Origin: an uncultured Clostridia bacterium
GTDB taxonomy: Bacteria > Bacillota > Clostridia > Lachnospirales > Lachnospiraceae
Reading direction: 5' to 3'
Assembly: GCA_947304065.1 (NCBI GenBank)
Contig: CAMZAI010000002.1
Location: forward strand, 1 to 35,825
DNA: 35,825 nt
Positions 14,946 to 23,721 of the stretch are shown here, piece after piece (position 1 is the first letter of the stretch; every line of letters begins with the position of its first letter). The notes beneath the pieces were generated by a model that ran no database searches, was not told the origin of the DNA, and saw nothing but the letters and a program-made list of their open reading frames with translations. Both the position numbers and the translations under genes were made by a program.

Positions 14946-16145
14946 TTATCTTCGCTGGAAGCGGTTGTACTTCGGAACCAGCTCTTTAAGCCGTTCTATC
15001 GCATAATCGATCTCTCCGGCGGTCGTATTCACCGAAAAACTGAAGCGCAGCGTCGAATCGAGCAGATTCCTGTCGACTCCGATCGCCTTAAGAGTGCCGC
15101 TGATGCCGGGATGGTTCGATGAGCAGGCCGAGCCCGAGCTCACATACACATGCTTCTCCTCGAGCGCATGCAGGAGCACCTCAGCCTTGATCCCGTCGAA
15201 GCTCACGCTCACGATATGCGGCGCCGTCTTCACGATGTCTTCCGGAGAGAAGCTGCCCACAGCGTTCACATGGGCTCCCGGTACCTCACCTATCCTTGAG
15301 ATAAAATGCTCTTTGAGCTCATAGAGATGCGCGACCTTGGTCTGATGGTCGTCGTATATCTCCTTAACCGCCTCGCCGAGTCCCACGATCGCCGGTACGT
15401 TCTCTGTGCCCGAGCGTCTGTCCTTCTGCTGTCCGCCGCCAAAGATCAGAGGTCTCACCCTCACTCCGTCGGCAATATAGAGGAATCCGCTGCCTTTGGG
15501 TCCGTGGATCTTATGTCCGCTGACACTGAGCATGTCGATTCCCTCTTTTTTCGGATTTATCCTGTATTTGCCGTACGCCTGGATCGCATCGACATGGAAA
15601 ATGATATCCTTTTTCTTCGCCTTTATCCTGCGCGAGATCTCCGCGATATCCTGCACGGCTCCGACCTCGTTGTTCACGTACATCACCGATACCAGAACGG
15701 TTTTGTCCGTGATCATATTCTCGAGTTCGTCGAGCTTAATGTGCCCGAGCGCGTCTACCGGCGCGAAATCCGCCTTAAAGCCGAAATCCTCTAGACTTAA
15801 GAGCGGGTTGTATACCGAAGGATGCTCGAAGCCCGATGCTATCACATGGTCTCCGGTCCTTCTGTGCGCGAGTGCGGCGCCTATCAGCGCCATATTGTTC
15901 GATTCGGTGCCGCCAGAGGTAAATACGATCTCCTTCGGCTGTACCTTAAGAGAAGCGGCTATTATCTCAGTCGCTTCTTTGATCTTCTGCTGTGCCTCAA
16001 AGCCCTTGTAATGCTTCGAGGACGGATTTCCGTAATCCTCGAGCATCATCTCTTCCACGGCCTTTGCGACCGCTTCTGAGGTCCTGGTCGTGGCGGCGTT
16101 GTCGAGGTACGCCTCTGTTATGGCATTTATTATTTCTTCACTCAT
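14946..16145 (-). CDS. nifZ: Cysteine desulfurase, NifS/NifZ type, partner of ThiI
   Basis: About 399 residues of class V aminotransferase fold. YLDNAATTR marks the N-terminus, SGGTESNNMAL binds the cofactor phosphate, FHVDAIQAYGK holds the PLP Asp, SGHKIHGPKGSG has the Schiff-base Lys and SGSACSSN the catalytic Cys that takes the sulfane sulfur. The gene directly precedes thiI (41-base gap), the arrangement of Bacillus nifZ-thiI, where this enzyme supplies sulfur for s4U8. I start at ATG 16145; an in-frame TTG immediately before it is less likely. The ribosome binding site is weak. An IscS-like role in Fe-S assembly cannot be excluded. Confidence 0.9.
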   Translation of the reverse strand: MSEEIINAITEAYLDNAATTRTSEAVAKAVEEMMLEDYGNPSSKHYKGFEAQQKIKEATEIIAASLKVQPKEIVFTSGGTESNNMALIGAALAHRRTGDHVIASGFEHPSVYNPLLSLEDFGFKADFAPVDALGHIKLDELENMITDKTVLVSVMYVNNEVGAVQDIAEISRRIKAKKKDIIFHVDAIQAYGKYRINPKKEGIDMLSVSGHKIHGPKGSGFLYIADGVRVRPLIFGGGQQKDRRSGTENVPAIVGLGEAVKEIYDDHQTKVAHLYELKEHFISRIGEVPGAHVNAVGSFSPEDIVKTAPHIVSVSFDGIKAEVLLHALEEKHVYVSSGSACSSNHPGISGTLKAIGVDRNLLDSTLRFSFSVNTTAGEIDYAIERLKELVPKYNRFQRR

Positions 16146-16174
16146 CAATATCAGATCTTTCTAAAACAATTATC

Positions 16175-16924
16175 TCAGTCGAGTTCAAACATGATCACCG
16201 AAAGGATCGCAAGACCTGCGGTCTCGGTGCGGAGTATCCTTCTTCCGAGGCTAATGCATTTAAAGCCGGCTTCTATCGCCTGTTCGATCTCGCTTTCTTC
16301 AAAGCCGCCCTCGGGTCCGATAAAGATACCGACCGAACGCTTTCCGTGCAGGTCTCTTACAACCGACCTGGAATTCTCCATTCCGCACTCGGAACTGTCG
16401 GCGTTCTCATAGGGGATCAGGTTCACATCAAGCGTCTTCGCGTATTCCAGCGCCTGCCTGAAATTCATTACCTCGACGATCTCCGGTATAATGCCTCTCC
16501 CGGACTGCTTCGCAGCGCTTTCCGCAATGCTCTGCCAGCGCTCAAGCTTTCGCGCTTCCTTCTTCGCATCGTCAAGTTTTACGATCACGCGCTTTGTCAT
16601 CACAGGGATTATCTCGTATACGCCGAGCTCTACGGCCTTCTGGATGATCAGCTCCATCTTGTCCTTTTTCGGCATCCCCTGGAAAAGGTAGATCTTCGTA
16701 TCAAGCTCAGCCTTCGAGCCGAAGCTCTCAAGGATATCCGCGATCACGGTATCACGTTCAAACGACGCGATCCTGCAGTAATGGTCCGTTCCTTCGCCGT
16801 CGCAGACGATCAGCTCCTCGCCCGGCTTCATGCGGAGCACATTCTTAATGTGATTCACATCTTCACCGGTCAATGTGATCTGCGTCTCTGAAATATTCGA
16901 TCTTTCGGTGTAAAAATGATACAT
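16175..16924 (-). CDS. rsmE: 16S rRNA m3U1498 methyltransferase RsmE
   Basis: About 249 residues of SPOUT family. The N-terminal PUA-like part contains HIKNVLRMKPGEEL. The C-terminal trefoil-knot domain shows QKAVELGVYEIIPVMTKRV, ESAAKQSGRG, FIGPEGGFEESEIEQA and LGRRILRTETAG, the SAM-binding knot signatures. The ATG at 16924 shares one base with the prmA stop (TAATG) and has GAGGAAG upstream inside prmA. An in-frame start ten residues earlier would overlap prmA for no gain. prmA-rsmE is a conserved pair in Firmicutes. Confidence 0.94.
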   Translation of the reverse strand: MYHFYTERSNISETQITLTGEDVNHIKNVLRMKPGEELIVCDGEGTDHYCRIASFERDTVIADILESFGSKAELDTKIYLFQGMPKKDKMELIIQKAVELGVYEIIPVMTKRVIVKLDDAKKEARKLERWQSIAESAAKQSGRGIIPEIVEVMNFRQALEYAKTLDVNLIPYENADSSECGMENSRSVVRDLHGKRSVGIFIGPEGGFEESEIEQAIEAGFKCISLGRRILRTETAGLAILSVIMFELD

Positions 16925-17913
16925 TATTTCTTCCTCACGGTAAAGCTGACCCAATCCTTCATCCTGTTCACTTCGACGATCTCAAAGTCATTCTTAAGGA
17001 GAGCTGCGCGTACGTCTTCCTCTGCAGTATTGATGATACCGGAGCTGATGAAGTAAGCTCCGGGCTTCATAAACCTGCCGGCGATATCGCTCAAAGGAAT
17101 GATAACGGGCGCAAGGATGTTCGCAACAACGACGTCATAATCCACGCCTATCTCTTCGCAGAGCGCCTCATCCTCGAGCACATTGCCCGTCGCGAAGCAT
17201 ATCTGGTCGTCGAGCAGTTCGATATCGGCGGGAGACGCATAAAATGCGGTCAGATCGTTCGTGTCCGCGTTCTCCACGCTGGTCCTTACGGCGTTGTCAT
17301 CGACGTCAATACCGATCGCGCCCCAAGCTCCGAGCTTCATGCCTACGATTGACAGAATACCGCTTCCGCAGCCTATATCGAGCAGCCTGTCGCCCTTTTT
17401 GAGATACTTCTTAAGTCCCAGGATGCAGAGCTTCGTGGTCTCATGCGCGCCCGTTCCGAATGCGGTGCCCGGGTCGATCTCGATCACGAGATCGTCTTCC
17501 TTCGCGTCCGTCAGTTCTTCCCATGTGGGCTTGATAACTATCGAATCATCCACCCTGAAAGGCTTGAAAAACTGCTTCCAGTTATTGATCCAGTCCTTGT
17601 CCTCGGTCTCCGAAAGGATCACCTTCATCGAGCCGAAATCGCAGAACTCCGCGTACCGGGCTGCCGTCTGCTTTATCGCCTCTCCGATCGCCGCAGCGTC
17701 GGCGTCCTCATCGATATAGAAATGCACCTTTGCGCTGCCGTCATCGGGCGGAAGCTCGGGCAGGATATCGATGAACATGCTCTTTTTTTCCTCTTCGGTC
17801 AGAGGAACATTGTCCTCGATCTCGAAACCCTCAAGACCGAGCTCGTCGGCGATCGCGCCCATATAATCAAGCGCTTCTGTCGTAGTCTCTAATGTAAGCT
17901 TTTTCCATTTCAT
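16924..17913 (-). CDS. prmA: Ribosomal protein L11 methyltransferase PrmA
   Basis: A 329-residue methyltransferase for ribosomal protein L11. The N-terminal substrate-recognition domain is followed by IDPGTAFGTGAHETTKLC, the typical PrmA motif, and LLDIGCGSGILSIVGMKLG for SAM binding; VVANILAPVIIPL is the NxxA-type active-site segment. The start at 17913 has AGGAG seven bases upstream. It normally follows dnaJ directly; here three genes (GTPase-nuclease fusion, GGDEF protein, lipoprotein) lie between. Confidence 0.94.
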   Translation of the reverse strand: MKWKKLTLETTTEALDYMGAIADELGLEGFEIEDNVPLTEEEKKSMFIDILPELPPDDGSAKVHFYIDEDADAAAIGEAIKQTAARYAEFCDFGSMKVILSETEDKDWINNWKQFFKPFRVDDSIVIKPTWEELTDAKEDDLVIEIDPGTAFGTGAHETTKLCILGLKKYLKKGDRLLDIGCGSGILSIVGMKLGAWGAIGIDVDDNAVRTSVENADTNDLTAFYASPADIELLDDQICFATGNVLEDEALCEEIGVDYDVVVANILAPVIIPLSDIAGRFMKPGAYFISSGIINTAEEDVRAALLKNDFEIVEVNRMKDWVSFTVRKK

Positions 17914-17967
17914 GGCATTCTCCTGATCAGGACCTGCTTTCGGCCGGCCCCTAAGGCTCCTGAAAGA

Positions 17968-19488
17968 TCACTCTGCGGTCGTACCTTCTTCGCCTTCTTC
18001 AAGGCTCTCGTCCACAATGTATCTTAAATACTTCTGCCTCTCCACGCCGAGCATATAATTCCCGTTCGCCTCGAGCAGCGCGCCGTTCTCATCGTTTGAT
18101 ACAAGCGTATATTTTCCTGCGCCCGTGAGCACATCCTCTCTGGCGGGATCGCTCTCATAGACGGATTTCTCCGCAACGTAGAAATTAAAATCGTTGATAT
18201 CCGCATCGGAGGCAATGAGCACCTCTATGCAGGGCCTTGATGCGTCGTCTCCGAAGGCCGCCTCGGAAACGGTGATGCCTTCGATTGATTCAACTCCGAG
18301 ACGCTCGGCGTAATAAGCCTCCGCGAGATAATCCTCGTACATCTTATCCTTGTAGCCGCGCTCGTAATTGATGCCGGTCTCTGAAAGATCATAGCCGTAA
18401 TATTCCTTGATCAGGTTCCAGAAGAAGCCGGGAGTCAGTTCTTCGGTATTCAGATCGTGAACAACGTCAAAGCAGTCGCGCATCGTATTCTTCGAATAAT
18501 TGTAGCTTCTTACATAGCCGAACATCGTCATGGTGTAGAGCACCTGGAGCGAAGGGCTGGCCTGAACATGCGCGAATGTAAGATAAGGCGACAAAAATGC
18601 CTGAACGGGAGCGTCGAACATCAGCTTCGGATTCTCCATAACGGATTTGATCATATCCTCAACAAACGCCTCGCCTGCCTTGTCAAAATTGATCCATACA
18701 GCGGTCCAGAGCGTCTTGTCGGTGAACTCCTTCGGGCAGGTTCCCGCCTCGGTAAGTCCGCCTTCGATCGCTTTCGCGGCTTCCGCTCTTACAGATTCGG
18801 GCACCTGAGTGTTATACGCGCGCATTCCGTAAATGTCAAGTCCTCCGAGTCCCATGGCTCCGTCATATCCGATATCCGAGAGCGTATAAAGCGAGAAGAT
18901 CACATCGTCTGCGGTAACGGGCGTTCCGTCGGCAAAGGTCAGGCCTTCCTTCAGAACGATCGTATATTTGTCGTAGGTCTTATCATCGGCGGGATCGGCA
19001 TCGGCCTCGCCTTCCGCGGCCTCATCTCCGGTCCCGGGCTTAACGCCCTCATCGGTCTTTACGATCGAGTAAGCGATGCAGGGATAATCGATACCTGCGC
19101 GGATCTTGCCGTTCTCATCGATGTCAAACAGGCGCACCTGTGTCTGATCCACGATCTCGAGTTCCTTCTCTTCCGTGCTGTAGAACGGGTTAAGCTTTAC
19201 CCAGGCTGCAGCGCCCGAAACGACCTGCTCGCCCTCTTCTTCAGCTGTACGGCTGAGTTCCTCCGCAGATACTCTGGTCAGAGGCATGTCGACGATCGGA
19301 GTGGGCGTGGGTATGGGAGTCGCTGTGGGAGCAACTGTAGGCGTCGCTTTGGCAGATACGCCAGGAGTGACCGAGGGCGTCGCGTCAATCGGCGTCGAAG
19401 TGTGCTTGCATCCGAATGCGAGCAATGCCGCCATGACGACCGCCACGGCGAGCACTATCCTTTTGGGATATAAAGTTTTCTTGTTCAT
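17968..19488 (-). CDS. Lipoprotein with family 5 solute-binding (OppA-like) features
   Basis: A 506-residue lipoprotein. A signal peptide ends in LLAFGC with the lipid-accepting Cys27. Residues 30-68 are a Pro/Thr-rich linker (ATPTVAPTATPIPTPTP). The segment TIVLKEGLTFADGTPVTADD is the hallmark of peptide/nickel-type substrate-binding proteins of ABC transporters. The rest is divergent, and an acidic insert (about 150-175) interrupts the N-terminal lobe. No permease or ATPase gene is nearby, so it is an orphan binding protein. It lies 52 bases downstream of a membrane GGDEF protein in the same operon and might feed a signal rather than a transporter; that is inference. A GAAAGG site precedes the ATG. 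Confidence 0.75.
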   Translation of the reverse strand: MNKKTLYPKRIVLAVAVVMAALLAFGCKHTSTPIDATPSVTPGVSAKATPTVAPTATPIPTPTPIVDMPLTRVSAEELSRTAEEEGEQVVSGAAAWVKLNPFYSTEEKELEIVDQTQVRLFDIDENGKIRAGIDYPCIAYSIVKTDEGVKPGTGDEAAEGEADADPADDKTYDKYTIVLKEGLTFADGTPVTADDVIFSLYTLSDIGYDGAMGLGGLDIYGMRAYNTQVPESVRAEAAKAIEGGLTEAGTCPKEFTDKTLWTAVWINFDKAGEAFVEDMIKSVMENPKLMFDAPVQAFLSPYLTFAHVQASPSLQVLYTMTMFGYVRSYNYSKNTMRDCFDVVHDLNTEELTPGFFWNLIKEYYGYDLSETGINYERGYKDKMYEDYLAEAYYAERLGVESIEGITVSEAAFGDDASRPCIEVLIASDADINDFNFYVAEKSVYESDPAREDVLTGAGKYTLVSNDENGALLEANGNYMLGVERQKYLRYIVDESLEEGEEGTTAE

Positions 19489-19540
19489 GTTTCTTGCCTT
19501 TCATACGGACCTGCAAGGTCCTTTTAACATTTATGTCAGA

Positions 19541-20896
19541 TCACCGTCTGTGTCTTCTGTCATTATGACTCAGGTAATACTGTTTTTTGTCTGAATACAT
19601 CTCATTATCGGCACGGCTGAATACATCCTGATGAGACTTGTCCCTGCCGGGAGTATAGATCGCATAGCCCTTCGAAACGGCTATCTCGGGGAGTCCGTCG
19701 CTCCTGTCCTGCATTGCGAGCACGCCTTCGAACTTGTTCATCAGACGCTCTATCGTGGGCCGGTCGCATTTCAGGTCCACGACAAATTCGTCGCCGCCGA
19801 TCCTGAATACCCTGTAGCCCTCAAATGCTGACGTAAGAAGCCTGGCAACCTTAATAATGGCCATATCTCCGCGCTCATGACCCTGCTCGTCGTTGATGTC
19901 CTTAAGTCCGTTTATATCGAACATGGCTACGCAGAAATCCGCAGTCCCGTTCTCGATCTCCTGATCGAGCAGATGAATATGCTCAAGATAAGCGGTCCTG
20001 TTCTCGAGTCCGGTCAGGCCGTCCCTGTACGCCTTGGCGCGCACATACCCTATCTGCCTGCTCATGTACATCTGAAGGGCCCTGATCTTGTCGCCCATCC
20101 GGAAAATGTCGTCGTCCGAGCCTTTGCGCTCGCCGGTGAATTCCTTGAGCAGTTCGGTACCGCCCTCAAAGACCGATTCGGTCGTAAGCTCGTTCGCCAG
20201 CGTTTCGATACCGTCCGTAAGACTGTTCAGTTCGTCGTATACCATACTGAAACGCTTTCTGAAACGGTACGCAACAACGAGCACCACAAGAATGCCCGCA
20301 AACAGCGATACGGAGCTGATCATGAGGATCGTCCGGAAGTAAACCTTCATCTTTTCTTCATACCAGTCAGCCGAAAAATCAACAGCCACTATACCGCCGA
20401 CATTCCCCTTCGAATCGAACACGGGGGAATAAGCGCTGTAAAAGCGTCCCCATCTGTCCTCATACGCTATCTTGTCAACAGAGGACGTACCGAGACTGGC
20501 CTCATAGAGTGCATCCGTAAATACGATAGGTTCGCCGAACTCAGCCGGATCTGAGACAGTCGGATCGAGCGTGATAACGAAATTCTTATTGCCGAGATCA
20601 CGTATGCAGTATATGTATGAAAGCTCGATATTGTCCTGATAGTACGTGAGCGTTCTCATGATATTCCGATACTCGGGCGTATTCTCGTCTTCCGCCGTGA
20701 TGGTGCCCAGAATATCTCCGTCTATCATATCCGCCGCAGTGTTGGACACATCGAGCATTCTGTCACGGATCAGAGACTTCAGCGCATCCGACGACTGCAA
20801 TGCCAGCACGATGCCCAGCGTGGCGTTTACTATCAACAGGAATGAGCAGACAATTATAATATATAAGCTTGTTCTGCCGATCTTGTTTTTGATCAT
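19541..20896 (-). CDS. Membrane-bound GGDEF protein, likely diguanylate cyclase
   Basis: A 451-residue protein: transmembrane helix near residues 8-32, an extracellular sensor region of about 150 residues, a second helix, a short linker and a C-terminal GGDEF domain. The active-site loop RIGGDEFVVDL (GGDEF at 367-371) is intact, and MFDINGLKDINDEQGHERGD carries the metal and substrate residues. The RxxD inhibitory site five residues before GGDEF is absent, so product inhibition is not expected. The sensor part (PEYRNIMRTLTYYQDN, YIYCIRDLGNKNFVITLD, SAYSPVFDSKGNVGGIVAVD) resembles double-Cache ligand sensors. A GGAGGAG site precedes the ATG. No EAL or PilZ partner is visible in the window. Confidence 0.88.
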   Translation of the reverse strand: MIKNKIGRTSLYIIIVCSFLLIVNATLGIVLALQSSDALKSLIRDRMLDVSNTAADMIDGDILGTITAEDENTPEYRNIMRTLTYYQDNIELSYIYCIRDLGNKNFVITLDPTVSDPAEFGEPIVFTDALYEASLGTSSVDKIAYEDRWGRFYSAYSPVFDSKGNVGGIVAVDFSADWYEEKMKVYFRTILMISSVSLFAGILVVLVVAYRFRKRFSMVYDELNSLTDGIETLANELTTESVFEGGTELLKEFTGERKGSDDDIFRMGDKIRALQMYMSRQIGYVRAKAYRDGLTGLENRTAYLEHIHLLDQEIENGTADFCVAMFDINGLKDINDEQGHERGDMAIIKVARLLTSAFEGYRVFRIGGDEFVVDLKCDRPTIERLMNKFEGVLAMQDRSDGLPEIAVSKGYAIYTPGRDKSHQDVFSRADNEMYSDKKQYYLSHNDRRHRR

Positions 20897-20940
20897 ATCT
20901 CCTCCGGCTGTTAATGTATGCTGATTAATACGACTTACTA

Positions 20941-23718
20941 TTATAACATATCTTTCAGTCCTGTGCCTATCGAATTTATTTTTCCGGAATTAATGATAGA
21001 TCCGGTCACGCGTCCAAGGGCTTTCACATCCTCTAACAGGTCATTCGCCGTAACAAGCCGGCAGCCCGCTCCGCGGATGATGATCTGCTCGAGGCCGTCG
21101 GAGGTGGCCACGCTGATATCCGTCTGCTTCGCGTTCTCGTGCGCAAAACGCTCTATGAACTTATCCGCGGTCTCGGCCTCCTTCGTATAGACAACTATGA
21201 TATTATGATGCCTGAAAAACTCGGTCGGATGGCCTTTTACACGGTACGCGTCGTATATTACGATCACCTTGCAGCCTTTCTGCGCCTGGTAATCGCAGAG
21301 AATGTCGTTAAGACGCTCCCTCGCACCGTCCACGTTGTCCTTCGTAAGCTCCGAGAGCTCCGGCCATTTGAAAATGATATTGTAGCCGTCGACCAGAAGG
21401 TATTTATCCTTCATGTCGAACGGATTCATAAACCGCTTCAGGCCGCTCGCATCGCTGCTCTTGCCGCTTTGTGCCGCGCCGGTTCCGCCCGCGGACGCCT
21501 TTTCTGCTTTATAATCCCGGTAAGCAGCGGCGCTGTCAGCTCTTTTATGTTTTCTGAACGGATTCCTGTAGGTCTTCTCTCTCTTGTTCGCGTGAGAGGT
21601 TTTGGCAATGATCGCGTCGATCTCATCGGTCCCGATCGGAGGTGCTTCACCCGCATGCGAGACAAAATTGATCGGCATCATCTGCTCGGGATCGGTCTCG
21701 GATACCAGCTCTCCGGTATCCTGGTCCCAGTCGAGATGCTTATAGCTGTCGACATCGTTCCACTCAACGACAAAGCCGGCTCCGTGCGCGCAGAATACCG
21801 ATGACGAGGGATTGCGCAGATCTGCCTCGGGCACATAACCCGACGCCGCGACAACCTCATCGGTATTGTGGCAGGGCAGATATCCGTAAAATGAAAGATA
21901 AACGCTTCCCAGACCGCCCGTATAGGCTGCGACTTCCTTCGAATAGCCCTGCATCAGCGCTGCGGGCGCGATACCGGTAAGTCCAACCATATCGTCCGCG
22001 CCGACCTCGTACTGCGAAGTAATCCTTCCGCAGCGCGCCTCGACATCTGTCATCGCCCTTCCGCAGTTTACGCGCGGAAGCTCTATCGTGATCTCGTAAT
22101 AAGGCTCAAGGAGCACGCATTTGCCTTCTGTACGGGCCCTCATAAGTCCCTGACGTATGGCGCGGTAGGTCGACTGTCTGAAATCTCCGCCCTCGGTATG
22201 TTTTAAATGCGATCTTCCGGCCACGAGCGCGATGTTCACATCGGTCAGCTCCGCTCCGGTCAGCACTCCCTTATGCTTCTTTTCGAAAATATGCGTAAAT
22301 ATGAGCCTCTGCCAGTTCAGCTCCAGGAAATTCGTTGAAACGCGCGATTCCGCGCCGATCCCGGATCCCCGCTCCGCGGGTTCGATCAGCAGCTGTACCT
22401 CGGCGTAATGGCGCAGCGGTTCGAAATGTCCGACGCCCAGCACAGGTTCGGAAACAGTCTCTTTATAGAGCACGCTTCCCCTGTCAAAATCCACGTCCTC
22501 TCCGAAGCGGTCCATCAGCTGCCTCTTCAAAATCTCCAGCTGGATCTCGCCCATGATCCTGATCTGCAGTTCCCCGAGTTCCGCGTTCCAGGCGATGCTC
22601 AGAGTAGGATCCTCTTCCTCGAGCTGCCTGAACTTCGGCAGGAGTCTCTGCAGGGCCGAACGGTCACGCGCAAGGACCTTATATGTCATTACGGGTACGA
22701 TATCATTGGCTGCGAGTTCTTCCTCGCTGCCGAGTCCCTGTCCGGGATAAGTGGCGGTAAGGCCGAGCACCGCAACTACCATGCCCTGCTCCGCCGCATC
22801 TGCCGTATCGTATTTCTCGCCGGAATAAACCCTGATCTGCGTGATCTTCTCATTATACTCAACAGCTTCCGCCTCAGGTGTTTCTTCCGTGGGCTTACGT
22901 AAAAGCAAAGGCTCTTCTTTTACAGCCTCGTAAGTGATCACGTCCCGGTTCTTTAAGACTCCGCCCGTGATCTTCATATATGTCAGCCTGTTCCCGTCGG
23001 TATCGCGTCCGATCTTGTACACGCGCGCACCGAAAGCATCCTCGGGATAAGGAACGGGCGCAAATCTTGCCAGTCCGTCGAGGAATTCATCGACTCCGTC
23101 GAGTTTCAGCGCAGAGCCGTAAAAGCACGGAAAAAGCTTCCTCTCGCCGATCAGCGCACGGACCGTATCGTCCGTGAGTTTCCCGGTCTCCAAGAAGCTT
23201 TCCATCACGTCTTCATCGCACAGAGCTATCTTCTCATCCAGCTCATCCGCCGCAAAATCGACGCATCCGTCCGAAAGCCTGCCCTCGAGCTGAGCCTGCA
23301 GCGCGTCCTTATCGCAGCCCTCGCGGTCCATCTTGTTGACGAAGATGAAGGTAGGGATGTCATAGTGATCGAGCAGCTTCCAGAGCGTACGCGTATGCGC
23401 CTGAATGCCGTCCGTTCCGCTGATTACAAGGATAGCCGCGTCGAGCACCGAAAGAGCTCTCTCGGTCTCCGTGGAAAAATCCACGTGCCCGGGCGTATCG
23501 ATCAGCGTGAATTCTGCGTCTCCGCGCGTAAATACGGCCTGCTTCGAGAAAATAGTAATTCCCCGTTCACGTTCGAGGGCATAATTATCAAGGAAGGCGT
23601 CTTTTTTATCGACTCTTCCCAGCCTGCGGATCCTGTCGCATTTGTACAGGATTGCTTCGGATAATGTCGTCTTGCCCGCATCAACATGAGCGAGGATTCC
23701 TATTACAAGTCTGTGCAT
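20941..23718 (-). CDS. TetM/EF-G-like ribosomal GTPase fused to a YacP/Rae1-type NYN nuclease domain
   Basis: A 925-residue fusion. Residues 1 to about 690 form a translational GTPase of the tetracycline ribosomal-protection type: AHVDAGKTTLSEA (G1), DNYALERERGIT (switch I), DTPGH (G3), NKMD (G4), GSA (G5), then EF-G-like domains II-V. After a charged, low-complexity linker (about 690-770), residues 772-925 are a YacP/NYN nuclease domain: LLVDGYNII with Asp777, KEAETADKFIERF with Asp852 and VATSDGLEQ with Asp874, the acidic residues expected for catalysis. TetM itself is about 639 residues and lacks this tail. Bacillus YacP (Rae1) cuts mRNA in the ribosomal A site. Resistance to tetracycline is possible but not shown. 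The ATG follows the dnaJ stop by three bases and has only a weak ribosome binding site, suggesting translational coupling. Confidence 0.85.
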   Translation of the reverse strand: MHRLVIGILAHVDAGKTTLSEAILYKCDRIRRLGRVDKKDAFLDNYALERERGITIFSKQAVFTRGDAEFTLIDTPGHVDFSTETERALSVLDAAILVISGTDGIQAHTRTLWKLLDHYDIPTFIFVNKMDREGCDKDALQAQLEGRLSDGCVDFAADELDEKIALCDEDVMESFLETGKLTDDTVRALIGERKLFPCFYGSALKLDGVDEFLDGLARFAPVPYPEDAFGARVYKIGRDTDGNRLTYMKITGGVLKNRDVITYEAVKEEPLLLRKPTEETPEAEAVEYNEKITQIRVYSGEKYDTADAAEQGMVVAVLGLTATYPGQGLGSEEELAANDIVPVMTYKVLARDRSALQRLLPKFRQLEEEDPTLSIAWNAELGELQIRIMGEIQLEILKRQLMDRFGEDVDFDRGSVLYKETVSEPVLGVGHFEPLRHYAEVQLLIEPAERGSGIGAESRVSTNFLELNWQRLIFTHIFEKKHKGVLTGAELTDVNIALVAGRSHLKHTEGGDFRQSTYRAIRQGLMRARTEGKCVLLEPYYEITIELPRVNCGRAMTDVEARCGRITSQYEVGADDMVGLTGIAPAALMQGYSKEVAAYTGGLGSVYLSFYGYLPCHNTDEVVAASGYVPEADLRNPSSSVFCAHGAGFVVEWNDVDSYKHLDWDQDTGELVSETDPEQMMPINFVSHAGEAPPIGTDEIDAIIAKTSHANKREKTYRNPFRKHKRADSAAAYRDYKAEKASAGGTGAAQSGKSSDASGLKRFMNPFDMKDKYLLVDGYNIIFKWPELSELTKDNVDGARERLNDILCDYQAQKGCKVIVIYDAYRVKGHPTEFFRHHNIIVVYTKEAETADKFIERFAHENAKQTDISVATSDGLEQIIIRGAGCRLVTANDLLEDVKALGRVTGSIINSGKINSIGTGLKDML

Positions 23719-23721
23719 ATA

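Noticed and set aside
20941..23718. Acquired tetracycline resistance gene on a mobile element
   Set aside because: No transposase, integrase or repeats flank it; it is coupled to dnaJ in a core operon and base composition is like its neighbours.
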